Below are positions 8,463 through 16,972 of a DNA stretch of 64,000 nt, in pieces. Origin of the DNA: JAFALK01 sp036500605 (GTDB lineage: Bacteria; Pseudomonadota; Gammaproteobacteria; Burkholderiales; Burkholderiaceae_C); contig DASYBU010000005.1 in NCBI GenBank assembly GCA_036500605.1, positions 331,716 to 395,715 of the forward strand. Direction: 5' to 3'. The notes under the pieces are model-generated. The model was not told the origin of the DNA. It did no database searches and worked only from the letters and a program-made list of their open reading frames with translations. The position numbers and the translations under genes are program-made. Each line of letters begins with the position of its first letter. Position 1 is the stretch's first letter.

Positions 8463-9149
8463 TCAACGCCGGCCAAAAATCGCCGAGCCGATGCGCACCA
8501 TCGTCGCGCCCTCAACGATGGCCGCTTCCATGTCGGCGCTCATGCCCATCGACAGGGTGTCGAGCGCCAGGCCTTCGGCGCGCGCCTGGGCCCATAACTC
8601 GGCAAGTGCACGGTGTGGCAGGCGTTGAGTTTCAAAGTCGGCGGCGGGCTCGGGCACGGCCATCAGCCCGCGCAGCTTCAGCCGCGGCAGCTCGCTGATC
8701 GCCCGGGCCAGCGCGATCGCCTCGCCCGGCAGCGCGCCGCTCTTGCTGGCCTCGCCGCTGATGTTGACCTGCACGCAGACATTGAGCGGCGGCAGCTCCG
8801 GCGGGCGCTGCTCCGACAGGCGCTGTGCGATCTTCAGGCGGTCGATGCTGTGGACCCAGTCAAAGTTCTCGGCCACCGGGCGGGTCTTGTTGCTTTGAAG
8901 AGGCCCGATCAGGTGCCATTCCACATCGTGGCGCAGCTCGGCCAGCTCGGCGATCTTGTCAAGGCCTTCCTGGACGTAATTTTCACCATAACGGCGTGCG
9001 CCAGCGGCGTAAGCCTCGCGGACGAGTGTGGCGGAAAAGGTCTTGCTGACCGCCAGCAGCGTGACGCTGTGCACATCACGCCCGGCGCTCTGACAAGCCC
9101 TTGCAATGCGCTCTTCGGTTTCTTGTAACTTGACTTCGATCATCGCCAT
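8463..9149 (-). CDS. yggS: YggS/PROSC family pyridoxal-phosphate homeostasis protein
   Basis: 228-residue cytoplasmic PLP-binding protein with a TIM-barrel alanine-racemase-like fold. The PLP lysine is in LLAVSKTF (K36). Other signatures are YGENYVQE, WHLIGPLQSNK, the SID region after DWVHS, and the phosphate-binding GMSADMEAAI..TMVRIGSAIFG at the C-terminus. It buffers PLP and affects amino-acid metabolism; it is not a racemase. It lies divergent to pilT with 48 bp between start codons, the usual arrangement in many Beta- and Gammaproteobacteria. Confidence 0.95.
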   Translation of the reverse strand: MAMIEVKLQETEERIARACQSAGRDVHSVTLLAVSKTFSATLVREAYAAGARRYGENYVQEGLDKIAELAELRHDVEWHLIGPLQSNKTRPVAENFDWVHSIDRLKIAQRLSEQRPPELPPLNVCVQVNISGEASKSGALPGEAIALARAISELPRLKLRGLMAVPEPAADFETQRLPHRALAELWAQARAEGLALDTLSMGMSADMEAAIVEGATMVRIGSAIFGRR

Positions 9150-9197
9150 AATGGTCCGAGCTCAGCATCTCACTCGCCGGACCCGGCAAGCGCGTTC

Positions 9198-10241
9198 ATG
9201 GATATCACCCAACTGCTCTCATTTTCGGTCAAGAACAAGGCTTCGGACTTGCACCTCTCGGCCGGCTTGCCGCCGATGATCCGTGTGCACGGCGATGTCC
9301 GGCGCATCAACGTGGAGGCGCTCGACCACCGCGCGGTGCACGACATGGTGTACGACATCATGAACGACTCCCAGCGCAAGGTCTACGAAGAGGTGCTGGA
9401 GGTCGACTTCTCGTTCGAGATCCAGGGCCTGGCGCGTTTCCGTGTCAACGCCTACAACCAGAACCGCGGCGCGGCCGCCGTGTTCCGGACCATTCCAAGC
9501 AAGATCCTCTCGCTGGAACAGCTGAATGCTCCCAAGGTTTTTGCCGAGCTGGCCCTGCGGCCGCGCGGCCTCGTGCTGGTGACCGGCCCCACGGGCTCCG
9601 GCAAGTCGACCACGCTGGCCGGCATGGTCAACCACCTGAACGAAAACGAGTACGGCCACATCCTCACCATCGAGGACCCGATCGAGTTCGTCCATGAATC
9701 GAAGAAGTGCCTGATCAACCAGCGCGAGGTCGGGCCGCACACCATGTCCTTCTCCAACGCGCTGCGTTCCGCGCTGCGCGAAGACCCGGACTGCGTGCTC
9801 GTCGGCGAAATGCGCGACCTCGAAACCATCCGCCTCGCGCTGACCGCCGCTGAAACCGGCCACTTGGTGTTCGGCACGCTGCACACGTCTTCCGCCGCCA
9901 AGACCGTCGACCGGATCGTCGACGTCTTCCCCGCTGCTGAAAAGGACATGGTCCGCGCGATGGTGTCCGAGTCGCTGGTGGCCGTGATCTCGCAAACACT
10001 TTGCAAGCTCAAGGACGGCTCGGGCCGCGCCGCCGCCCACGAAATCATGCTCGGCACCTCGGCCATCCGCAACCTGATCCGCGAGAACAAGGTCGCCCAG
10101 ATGTACTCGGCTATCCAGACCGGCAACCAGATGGGCATGCAGACGCTCGACCAGAACCTCACCGATTTGGTCCGCCGCAACATCATTGCGCCGGTCGAAG
10201 CACGGGCGAAGGCGAAGTTCCCCGAAAATTTCCCTGGCTGA
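9198..10241 (+). CDS. pilT: Type IV pilus retraction ATPase PilT
   Basis: 347-residue hexameric secretion-type ATPase that powers pilus retraction at the inner membrane. The Walker A motif GPTGSGKST is at about 130-138, the Asp box and Walker B follow (HILTIEDPIEF; LVGEMRDLETIRLALTAAE), and the C-terminal AIRNLIRENK is the PilT-specific motif needed for retraction. The N-terminal PAS-like domain begins MDITQLLSFSVKNKASDLHLS. It is followed 36 bp later by pilU and starts divergently from yggS. Confidence 0.97.
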   Translation: MDITQLLSFSVKNKASDLHLSAGLPPMIRVHGDVRRINVEALDHRAVHDMVYDIMNDSQRKVYEEVLEVDFSFEIQGLARFRVNAYNQNRGAAAVFRTIPSKILSLEQLNAPKVFAELALRPRGLVLVTGPTGSGKSTTLAGMVNHLNENEYGHILTIEDPIEFVHESKKCLINQREVGPHTMSFSNALRSALREDPDCVLVGEMRDLETIRLALTAAETGHLVFGTLHTSSAAKTVDRIVDVFPAAEKDMVRAMVSESLVAVISQTLCKLKDGSGRAAAHEIMLGTSAIRNLIRENKVAQMYSAIQTGNQMGMQTLDQNLTDLVRRNIIAPVEARAKAKFPENFPG

Positions 10242-10277
10242 TCGCACCCCATACATTCAGGGAAAGAACACAAAAAA

Positions 10278-11414
10278 ATGGAACGCGATCAGGCCTCAAA
10301 ATTCATCAACGACCTGCTGCGCCTGATGATTTCGCGCAAGGGCTCGGACCTCTTCCTCACGGCCGAGTTCCCGCCCGCCATCAAGGTCGACGGCAAGGTC
10401 ACCAAGGTCTCGCCGCAACCGCTGACCGGCCAGCACACGCTGCAGCTGGCCCGCGCGATCATGAACGACAAGCAGGCGGCCGAGTTCGAGCGCACCAAGG
10501 AGTGCAACTTCGCCATCTCGCCGCAAGGCATCGGGCGTTTCCGTGTCAATGCTTTTGTGCAGCAGGCCAATGTCTGCCTGGTCTTGCGGACGATTCCGAC
10601 CACGCTGCCGACGATCGACTCGCTCGACCTGCCGCCGGTGCTGCGCGAGGTCGTGCTGGCCAAGCGCGGCCTGGTGATCGTGGTGGGCGCCACCGGTTCG
10701 GGCAAGAGCACCTCGCTCGCCGCGATGATTGACGAGCGCAACGAGAAGACCTACGGCCACATCATCACGATCGAAGACCCGGTCGAGTTCGTCCACCCGC
10801 ACAAGAACTGCATCGTCAGCCAGCGCGAAGTGGGCCTGGACACCGACAACTGGGAATCGGCGCTGAAGAACTCGCTGCGCCAGGCCCCCGACGTGATCCT
10901 GATGGGCGAACTGCGTGACCGCGAGACGATGGAACATGCCGTCGCCTTCGCCGAAACCGGCCACCTTTGCATGGCCACACTGCACGCCAACAGCGCCAAC
11001 CAGGCGCTCGACCGCATCATCAACTTCTTCCCCGAAGAGCGCCGCAGCCAGTTGCTGATGGATCTTTCCCTCAACCTGCGCGCGCTGGTCAGCCAGCGCC
11101 TGGTGCCGCGCCGTGAAGGCAAGGGCCGGGTCGCGGCGGTCGAGATCCTGCTCAACACGCCGCTGATCTCCGACCTGATCTTCAAGGGCGAGGTCAGCGA
11201 GATCAAGGAGCTGATGAAGCGCTCGCGCGAGCAGGGCATGCAGACCTTCGACCAGGCGCTGTTCGACCTTTACGAGGTCGGCAAGATCACCTACGAAGAC
11301 GCGCTGCGCAACGCTGACTCGCTGAACGACCTGCGTCTGCAGATCAAGCTCAACAGCGAGCGTGCGCGCTCCGGCGATATCAGCGCGGGGACTGAGCACC
11401 TGACGATCCTCTAG
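10278..11414 (+). CDS. pilU: PilT-like type IV pilus ATPase PilU
   Basis: 378-residue paralogue of PilT that assists retraction under load. The Walker A motif GATGSGKSTS lies near 137-146, with the Asp box (IITIEDPVEFVHPH) and Walker B (VILMGELRDRETMEHA) after it. The C-terminal extension after LINTPLISDLI-type motif (LLNTPLISDLIFKGEV) and the longer tail ending SAGTEHLTIL are typical of PilU rather than PilT. The ATG at 10278 follows an AAAGAACAC leader 36 bp after pilT, so both belong to one operon. Confidence 0.95.
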   Translation: MERDQASKFINDLLRLMISRKGSDLFLTAEFPPAIKVDGKVTKVSPQPLTGQHTLQLARAIMNDKQAAEFERTKECNFAISPQGIGRFRVNAFVQQANVCLVLRTIPTTLPTIDSLDLPPVLREVVLAKRGLVIVVGATGSGKSTSLAAMIDERNEKTYGHIITIEDPVEFVHPHKNCIVSQREVGLDTDNWESALKNSLRQAPDVILMGELRDRETMEHAVAFAETGHLCMATLHANSANQALDRIINFFPEERRSQLLMDLSLNLRALVSQRLVPRREGKGRVAAVEILLNTPLISDLIFKGEVSEIKELMKRSREQGMQTFDQALFDLYEVGKITYEDALRNADSLNDLRLQIKLNSERARSGDISAGTEHLTIL

Positions 11415-11658
11415 GGCGTGGGTCGTTGGCTGGCCCGCGGGCCGCGCCTCAGCCATCAGCTTTCCCGATGGCGTTGGAGTCACCAAATCCTGCGCCGCAT
11501 CGGCGCCCGGACCTTCCTGCGTGACCCCTAATTTGAGCCGTTGAACGCGCGAACGGAAGACGCCTTTTCTATCAAAATATCAGCAAGCTAATCAAGCATT
11601 GATATACATAGGTATACATCGATAGACTTGGTTAGAGTTTGATAGCTTGAGGATCTTC
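11415..11658. other. AT-rich leader between pilU and the orphan ATPase gene
   Basis: 244 bp. The first half is GC-rich and holds a GGCCCGCGGGCC palindrome shortly after pilU that may belong to a terminator, though no T-run follows. From about 11565 to 11650 the sequence turns strongly AT-rich (TATCAAAATATCAGC; TGATATACATAGGTATACATCGATA) with a TATACAT direct repeat and scattered TTGATA/TATCAA half-sites. This contrast with the neighbours marks a probable foreign promoter for the ATPase gene. Confidence 0.45.
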
Positions 11659-12843
11659 ATGGACGCAGTGCGGAACCCTTTTGCGCCAGGGGCGGGCAGC
11701 CAGCCCCCGGAGCTCGCCGGTCGAGAACACATTCTTGAAGATGCGAACGTGGCGCTGCAACGCGCCTTGCTTGGCAAGCCGAGCCGGTCGCAGATGCTGC
11801 TCGGCCTGCGCGGTGTGGGCAAGACCGTGCTTCTGAACAAGATCGAGGAACTCGCTGAGAAGGCCGGGCACCTCACCTCCTTCATCGAGGCGCCGGAAGG
11901 CAGATCCCTCAGTGAACTGTTGGTGCCCAAGCTCAATCAAGTCCTGAGAAAGCTCTCCGTGACCGAAAGTGCCAAGACGCACGCGCACAAGGCGCTGCGG
12001 GCACTTCGCTCATTCGTCTCAGCATTCAAGGTGTCCTACGGCGAGCTGTCTGTCAGCGTCGATCCCGAACCGGGCGTTGCGGACAGTGGTGATATCGAAA
12101 ACGACCTGCCCGAACTCATTGTTTGCGTGGGAGAGGCAGCCAGAGCGGCAGGCAGGGCCTGGACGCTGCTCATCGATGAGGTTCAGTACCTGAAACCCGC
12201 CGACCTGGCAGCCCTGATCGTGGCCCTGTACAAGGTCAACCAACGAGAACTCCCCGTGTTGTTCTTTGGCGCAGGATTGCCTCAGGTGGCCGCCCTGTCT
12301 GGCGACGCGAAATCGTATGCCGAACGACTCTTCCACTACCCCGCCGTCGGCGCGCTGCTGAAAGAGGATGCAAAGACAGCGATCAGGCAGCCGATCGAGA
12401 ACGAGCAGGAGCACATCACCGAGAGCGCCCTGAACGAGATCTATCAAAAGACCCGAGGCTATCCGTACTTCTTGCAGGAGTGGGGATACCAATGCTGGAA
12501 CATCGCCACGGGAAACAGAATTGATATCTCGGATGCTCAAGAGGCTGCGGGCCGAGCGACTCGGCGCCTTGACGACGGCTTCTTCAAGGTACGCTTTGAT
12601 CGGCTCACCCCGAAAGAACGCGAATACGTGATCGCCATGGCGCAACTCGGGCCGGGCCCGTATCGGTCGTCTGACATTGCGGAGGCACTCGGAGAGACCC
12701 ATCAAAGCCTGGGTCCCCGGCGCTCCAAGATCATCAGCAAGGGGATGATCTACAGCCCATCGCACGGCGATATCGCGTTCACCGTCCCGCTGTTCAACGA
12801 GTATTTGATTCGCAATCTCGTGCGCAAGCCGCGCAAGTCATAG
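11659..12843 (+). CDS. Orphan AAA/STAND-type ATP-binding protein
   Basis: 394-residue P-loop ATPase. The ATG at 11659 has a GAGGA ribosome site 6 bp upstream; a TTG at 11647 is in frame but overlaps that site. Walker A (GLRGVGKT) is at 49-56, Walker B (LLIDEVQYL) at 170-178, a sensor-like LFFGAGLPQVAAL near 200, and a C-terminal winged-helix-like region (LTPKEREYVIAMAQLG..YRSSDIAEAL) from about 315. This is the Orc1/Cdc6-like ATPase-plus-wHTH layout seen in many standalone bacterial 'ATP-binding proteins', including some defence genes. No partner gene is adjacent. Codon use and the AT-rich leader suggest recent acquisition. Function unknown. Confidence 0.75.
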   Translation: MDAVRNPFAPGAGSQPPELAGREHILEDANVALQRALLGKPSRSQMLLGLRGVGKTVLLNKIEELAEKAGHLTSFIEAPEGRSLSELLVPKLNQVLRKLSVTESAKTHAHKALRALRSFVSAFKVSYGELSVSVDPEPGVADSGDIENDLPELIVCVGEAARAAGRAWTLLIDEVQYLKPADLAALIVALYKVNQRELPVLFFGAGLPQVAALSGDAKSYAERLFHYPAVGALLKEDAKTAIRQPIENEQEHITESALNEIYQKTRGYPYFLQEWGYQCWNIATGNRIDISDAQEAAGRATRRLDDGFFKVRFDRLTPKEREYVIAMAQLGPGPYRSSDIAEALGETHQSLGPRRSKIISKGMIYSPSHGDIAFTVPLFNEYLIRNLVRKPRKS

Positions 12844-12921
12844 AGCACAGCGGCGGGCTTCAGATCCGCTGCGCATCGCGCTCTATCGCCAAAGCCGCTC
12901 CGCATTGATTAAAGTCGGTGC

Positions 12922-13821
12922 ATGAACGCACCCGCCCGCTCCTACGATCCCGTCCCACCCCGCAAGGTGGCCTTCCTCGGCCTCGGCGTCATGGGTCATC
13001 CCATGGCCGGCCATCTGGCGCGATCCGGCCATGCGGTGACGGTCTACAACCGCACGGCGGCCAAGGCTGACGCCTGGGTGAAGGAGTACGGCGGCACGCA
13101 TGCGACCACGCCGGGCGAAGCGGCCGAAGGCGCTGACATCGTGTTCGCCTGCGTGGGCAATGACGATGATCTGCGCTCGGTGGTGCTCGGCGATAACGGC
13201 GCATTCAAGCGCATGAAGGCCGGCGCCATCTTTGTGGACCACACGACCGCTTCGGCGGCCGTGGCACGTGAGCTGAGCGCGCTGGCCGCGTCGAGCGGCC
13301 TGAGCTTCATCGACGCGCCCGTCTCGGGCGGCCAAGCCGGTGCGGTCAATGGCGCGCTGACGGTGATGTGCGGTGGCGACGCCTCGGCCTTCGAGCAGAT
13401 CAAGCCCGTTGCGCTGGCCTTTGCCAAGGCGGTCACGCTGGTCGGCGATTCGGGCGCGGGGCAACTGGCCAAGATGGTCAACCAGATCTGCATCGCCGGT
13501 CTCGTGCAAGGGCTCTCCGAAGCCGTCGCTTTCGGCCAGAAGGCGGGCCTGGACATGAAGCTCGTGCTCGACGTGATCGGCAAGGGCGCCGCGCAAAGCT
13601 GGCAGATGGACAACCGCGGCAAGACGATGGTCGACGACCAGTTCAATTTCGGCTTCGCGGTCGACTGGATGCGCAAGGACCTCGGGCTCGTGCTCGACGA
13701 AGCGCGCCGCAACGGCGCGCGTGCGCCGGTGACCGCGCTGGTCGACCAGTTCTATGCCGATGTGCAGGCGATGGGCGGGCAGCGCTGGGACACCTCGAGC
13801 CTGATCAAGCGCCTGAAATAA
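12922..13821 (+). CDS. NAD(P)-dependent beta-hydroxyacid dehydrogenase (3-hydroxyisobutyrate dehydrogenase family)
   Basis: 299 residues. Rossmann motif FLGLGVMGHPMA with GxGxxG at 20-25, the substrate-binding DAPVSGGQAGA near 131-141, and the catalytic lysine in QLAKMVNQ (K184) are all present. It oxidises or reduces a short beta-hydroxyacid such as 3-hydroxyisobutyrate, tartronate semialdehyde or a succinate semialdehyde-type substrate; sequence alone does not decide between these. A valine-catabolism context is absent, so the symbol mmsB is not assigned. The next gene starts 3 bp after its stop. Confidence 0.88.
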   Translation: MNAPARSYDPVPPRKVAFLGLGVMGHPMAGHLARSGHAVTVYNRTAAKADAWVKEYGGTHATTPGEAAEGADIVFACVGNDDDLRSVVLGDNGAFKRMKAGAIFVDHTTASAAVARELSALAASSGLSFIDAPVSGGQAGAVNGALTVMCGGDASAFEQIKPVALAFAKAVTLVGDSGAGQLAKMVNQICIAGLVQGLSEAVAFGQKAGLDMKLVLDVIGKGAAQSWQMDNRGKTMVDDQFNFGFAVDWMRKDLGLVLDEARRNGARAPVTALVDQFYADVQAMGGQRWDTSSLIKRLK

Positions 13822-13824
13822 GCC

Positions 13825-14148
13825 GTGGCGGACCTGAATGCCGACCTCAAGGCAGCACTGCTGCGCGAGCTGAGCAGGATCGAAGGCCTCGAAGCCCTGC
13901 CGTCGCCGGTCGCCGGCGGCACGATGCTCGCGTATCGTGGCAAGGAGTTCGCGCACTTTCATCATGACCATGAGTTGGATCTGCGGCTGACGAAGCGAGT
14001 GATCCAATCCCTGGGCTTGTCTCACCCGCCGAACTCTCTTCAGCATCCCAAGCGCTCGACGAGTTCTCCGTGGATTGAGATTCGGTTCAGCAACTCGTCA
14101 GACATCGATGAAGTCGTGAAGTTGGTCAAGCGCGCGATCGCTGAATAG
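13825..14148 (+). CDS. Small 'luciferase-domain' protein (DUF5519-like)
   Basis: 107 residues from a GTG start 3 bp after the preceding stop, so translationally coupled. The sequence EFAHFHHDHELDLRLTKRVI, then SLGLSHPPNS, and SSPWIEIRFSNSSDIDEVVKLV match what I recall of the DUF5519 family (named luciferase domain, though not a light-emitting enzyme in most bacteria). The His cluster and Asp residues could bind metal. Function unknown. GC content starts to drop in the 3' half, marking the edge of the accessory stretch that holds the toxin-antitoxin pair. Confidence 0.65.
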   Translation: MADLNADLKAALLRELSRIEGLEALPSPVAGGTMLAYRGKEFAHFHHDHELDLRLTKRVIQSLGLSHPPNSLQHPKRSTSSPWIEIRFSNSSDIDEVVKLVKRAIAE

Positions 14149-14154
14149 GTATGT

Positions 14155-14200
14155 GTTGGAGTGATTGACAACATAATTTCATGTTGTCACCATCTCCAAC
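14155..14200 (+). promoter_or_regulatory. Nested palindrome abutting the tumE start codon
   Basis: Two inverted repeats are nested. The inner arms TGACAACAT (14166-14174) and ATGTTGTCA (14181-14189) are perfect over 9 bp with a 6-bp spacer. The outer arms GTTGGAG (14155-14161) and CTCCAAC (14194-14200) are perfect over 7 bp. The outer arm ends directly against the ATG at 14201, with no Shine-Dalgarno between. It is probably the autoregulatory operator of the TA operon, or an RNA hairpin controlling translation. Confidence 0.7.
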
Positions 14201-14497
14201 ATGAAGGCTTTGCTGCTTGCGCGCTCGAGGGTTGTCTATTCGAGCCGGTCTTTTGCTGCGTTGGTCCTCTGGCGTGTGCCCTCGTCTGTTCCTGGCTCTA
14301 CGCATGAGTACAAGTACCGACTGGCCTATGTTGTGGACTCTGTGTGCGTCGTGCGCTACGACAACGAGGTTGGGAAGGGCGACCATCGCCACTTCGGGTC
14401 GCAGGAACACAGCTACCGGTTCAGCACACCCGACCGATTGATGGCTGACTTTCAAACAGACATAGTGAGGTGGAATGATGAAAACAGTGGTGCTTGA
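14201..14497 (+). CDS. tumE: TumE-family toxin (DUF6516)
   Basis: 98 residues. The pattern MKALLLARSRVVYSSRSFA, then HEYKYRLAYV, VRYDNEVGKGDHRHFG and a C-terminal FQTDIVRWNDE is that of the TumE/DUF6516 family, small RelE-like toxins first characterised with TumA. It is followed by an HTH partner whose start overlaps its 3' end by 23 bp, which confirms the module. The start codon directly follows a perfect nested palindrome and lacks a Shine-Dalgarno, so expression is likely tightly limited. The base composition is lower in GC than the neighbours. Confidence 0.8.
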   Translation: MKALLLARSRVVYSSRSFAALVLWRVPSSVPGSTHEYKYRLAYVVDSVCVVRYDNEVGKGDHRHFGSQEHSYRFSTPDRLMADFQTDIVRWNDENSGA

Positions 14498-14825
14498 GGT
14501 TCGAACGCCTGGGGACGCGATGGCCGGCTTCGCTCAATCCTGGAAGTCCGGCAAGGCCGAACGAGCAGCGCGCATCAGTTTTGCAACACCTGAGTTGCTG
14601 TGGCAGGTTCTGACCGCCAAGCGTTGGGAGTTGCTGAAGGCGCTTTGCGGTGCGGGCCCGGTTTCCATTCGTGAAGCAGCGCGTCGCGTGGAGCGTGATG
14701 TCAAGGCCGTGCATTCCGATGTCACGGCCTTGCTGAACGCTGGTGTTCTGGATCGCGCGGAAGGTGGCGGTGTAGTCTTTCCGTTTGAAGCCGTCAAGGT
14801 CGAGTTCCTCTTGCAGGCCGCTTAG
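14475..14825 (+). CDS. tumA: TumA-family HTH antitoxin
   Basis: 116 residues. A winged helix-turn-helix domain occupies roughly residues 45-115 (LLWQVLTAKRWELLKALCG, then VSIREAARRVERDVKAVHSD for the recognition helix, and the wing DRAEGGGVVFPF). Such HVO_A0114-type HTH proteins pair with TumE/DUF6516 toxins. The ATGATG start has GTGAGGTGG upstream and overlaps the toxin's end by 23 bp, so the two are coupled. It probably binds the palindrome at 14155-14200 to repress the operon. Confidence 0.8.
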   Translation: MMKTVVLEVRTPGDAMAGFAQSWKSGKAERAARISFATPELLWQVLTAKRWELLKALCGAGPVSIREAARRVERDVKAVHSDVTALLNAGVLDRAEGGGVVFPFEAVKVEFLLQAA

Positions 14826-15098
14826 CGCCGCTCGCTTCGGTTGCTCAGCCATGAAGAAGGGCGTCGGTATCGTGCTGCACCTAGGCGCCAAGGTTGAGAA
14901 GGACGTTCCGGCAGGCGTTGTGCGCGGAAGACCCCACCCCGCTCCTCCAATGGCTGGGCAAGGACCGCGCGATGATCGTTTTTGCCGATCTCGAAGATTT
15001 CAAGGTGAAGCAGGACGCTTTTGAGGCGATCATCCGCAACATGGCTCCAGCATGTCTGAGTCGACTCCTTTCTCTCATCACTTCAAGAAAAACAGACC
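14826..15098 (+). other. Region after tumA with possible coding remnants
   Basis: 273 bp. Two short frames run through it. One starts at 14850 (MKKGVGIVLHLGAKVEKDV), then becomes low-complexity; the other, from about 14894, reads PTPLLQWLGKDRAMIVFADL and DFKVKQDAFEAIIRNMAP with protein-like composition, but has only a TTG start and runs into the next gene. The good-looking parts lie in different frames, which suggests a frameshifted relic. I do not recognise a family. The DUF1697 gene begins at 15099. Confidence 0.3.
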
Positions 15099-15614
15099 AT
15101 GCCCCGATTCGTCGCCTTTCTTCGCGGCGTGAGCCCGATGAACGCCAAGATGCCCGAGCTCAAGCGCGCCTTTGAAGCGGCCGGCTTCACCGAGGTCAAG
15201 ACCTTGCTGTCGAGCGGCAATGTCGTGTTCAACAGCCGCAATGCGGCGCTCGATGTGCTGGCGCGCAAGGCCGAGAAGGCCATGCAGTCCGAGCTCGGCC
15301 GCAGCTTCGGCACGACGATCCGGCGCACGCAGTTCCTGCAGGACCTGATCGCCAGCGATCCGTTTGCCGAGTTCGGCCTGCCCGAAGACGCCAAGCCCAT
15401 CATCACCTTCATGCGCCGCCCCGGCGGCGTGGGCGGGCCGATGCCGATCGAGCAGGATGGCGCGAGCATCCTCAAGGTGGTCGGCACCGAGGTGCTGTCG
15501 GCCTATGTGCCGCATGCGGACGGGCCCGTGTTCATGCGGCTGCTGGAGCGCACCTTCGGCACGGACATCACGACGCGCACACTCGAAACCGTTCGCAAAT
15601 GCTCGGTGGCCTGA
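15099..15614 (+). CDS. DUF1697 domain protein
   Basis: 171 residues. The N-terminus MPRFVAFLRGVSPMNAKM, the motif GFTEVKTLLSSGNVVF and the C-terminal TTRTLETVRKCSV are the family signatures of DUF1697, a widespread small protein family of unknown function. The length is usual. It starts at ATG 15099 after a purine-rich leader (TTCAAGAAAAACAGACC). The amidohydrolase gene starts 4 bp after its stop, so they may be one transcript. Confidence 0.85.
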   Translation: MPRFVAFLRGVSPMNAKMPELKRAFEAAGFTEVKTLLSSGNVVFNSRNAALDVLARKAEKAMQSELGRSFGTTIRRTQFLQDLIASDPFAEFGLPEDAKPIITFMRRPGGVGGPMPIEQDGASILKVVGTEVLSAYVPHADGPVFMRLLERTFGTDITTRTLETVRKCSVA

Positions 15615-15618
15615 ATCC

Positions 15619-16938
15619 ATGAAAGCTTCGATGAAATCTGCCTGCGCGCCTTTGCTCGCGGCCCTGCTGGCCTTGCCTGCGCAAGCCAAGGACAGCGTCA
15701 TCCACGCCGGCACCTTGATCGACGGGGTCAACTCGACGCCTCGGCAGCAGGTCTCGATCCTGATCCATGACGATCGCATCGTCGCGATCGAAGCGGGCTT
15801 CGTGGCGCCGGCCAATGCTGAAACCGAGGTGATCGACCTGTCCACGCAGACGGTCATGCCCGGCTTCATCGATTGCCATGTCCACATCTCCGAGAAGCTG
15901 CCCAGCCAGACGAACGCCGTCGAAGACTGGCTGACGCACACGAATATCGATCGCGCCCTGGACGGCGCCGTCTTCATGCGCCAGATGCTGCAGCAAGGCT
16001 TCACCAGCGCGCGCGACGTGGGCGGCAGCGACGAGACCGTGTCGGTGCGCAATGCGATCAACGCCGGCAAGCTCAGCGGGCCGCGCCTGTGGGTGGCGCT
16101 GGAGCCGCTGGGCCCGACGGGCGGCCACGGCGATGCCCACAACGGCCTGGACGCTGATCTGCACCACCCCGGCTGGGACAACGGCCTGGTCGACACGCCC
16201 GAGCAAGGCCGCCTGCGCGTGCGCGAGCACATGCGCCGCGGCGCCGACCTGATCAAGATGATGCCCTCCGGCGGCATCGCCTCGACGGGCGATGATCCGC
16301 ATCGCCAGCTCATGACCAACGAGGAGATGAGCGCGGTCGTGACCGCGGCTCATGTGCTGGGTTTGAAGGTCGCGGCGCACATCTATCCTGATGGCGCCAT
16401 CGCCAATGCGGTCAAGGCCGGCGTGGATTCCGTCGAGCATGGCTCCTTCGCCAGCGCCGAGACCTTCGCGCTGATGAAGCAGCACGGCACGTACCTGGTG
16501 CCCACCTTGACCGTCTACGACGTGTTCTACGCCGCCGCGCGAGACCATCCCGAGCTGCTCCCGCCCGGCACCGCGGCCAAGGAACTGGCCAACGATCTGC
16601 TGCCCAAGAAGAACCTGCCGCTGGCGGTGCGCTCGGGCGTGAAGATCGCCTACGGCACCGACCTCGGCGAAGGCGATCACGCGATGGAATTCGCCCTGTT
16701 GACCGCCAACGGCATGAGCCCGATGCAGGCGATCTTCACCGCCACCCGCAACGCCGCCGACCTGATCGGCGCCTCGGACCGCATCGGTTCCGTGCAGGTA
16801 GGCCGTTATGCGGACATCGTCGCGGTGGCCGGCGATCCCTTGAAGGACACGAAACTGTTCGGACAGGTGGGCTTCGTGATGAAGGGTGGCGTGGTCTATC
16901 GCTTCGGCGGCAAGCCGACGGTCGCGGGCGTGAACTGA
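15619..16938 (+). CDS. Exported metal-dependent amidohydrolase (imidazolonepropionase/prolidase-like)
   Basis: 439 residues from ATG 15619 (4 bp after the previous stop); a longer frame extends upstream but overlaps DUF1697. The N-terminus KSACAPLLAALLALPAQAK is a signal peptide. Amidohydrolase metal ligands are visible: HVH in PGFIDCHVHI (H87, H89), the bridging lysine in DLIKMMPSGG, histidines in KVAAHIYPD and SVEHGSF, and the Asp in IAYGTDLGEGDH. This matches secreted Xaa-Pro dipeptidase or organophosphate-degrading-like members of the family. The substrate cannot be told from sequence. Confidence 0.85.
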   Translation: MKASMKSACAPLLAALLALPAQAKDSVIHAGTLIDGVNSTPRQQVSILIHDDRIVAIEAGFVAPANAETEVIDLSTQTVMPGFIDCHVHISEKLPSQTNAVEDWLTHTNIDRALDGAVFMRQMLQQGFTSARDVGGSDETVSVRNAINAGKLSGPRLWVALEPLGPTGGHGDAHNGLDADLHHPGWDNGLVDTPEQGRLRVREHMRRGADLIKMMPSGGIASTGDDPHRQLMTNEEMSAVVTAAHVLGLKVAAHIYPDGAIANAVKAGVDSVEHGSFASAETFALMKQHGTYLVPTLTVYDVFYAAARDHPELLPPGTAAKELANDLLPKKNLPLAVRSGVKIAYGTDLGEGDHAMEFALLTANGMSPMQAIFTATRNAADLIGASDRIGSVQVGRYADIVAVAGDPLKDTKLFGQVGFVMKGGVVYRFGGKPTVAGVN

Positions 16939-16972
16939 CAGGCTGCCCTGTTCGCAGGGGCCATCAACGCGA

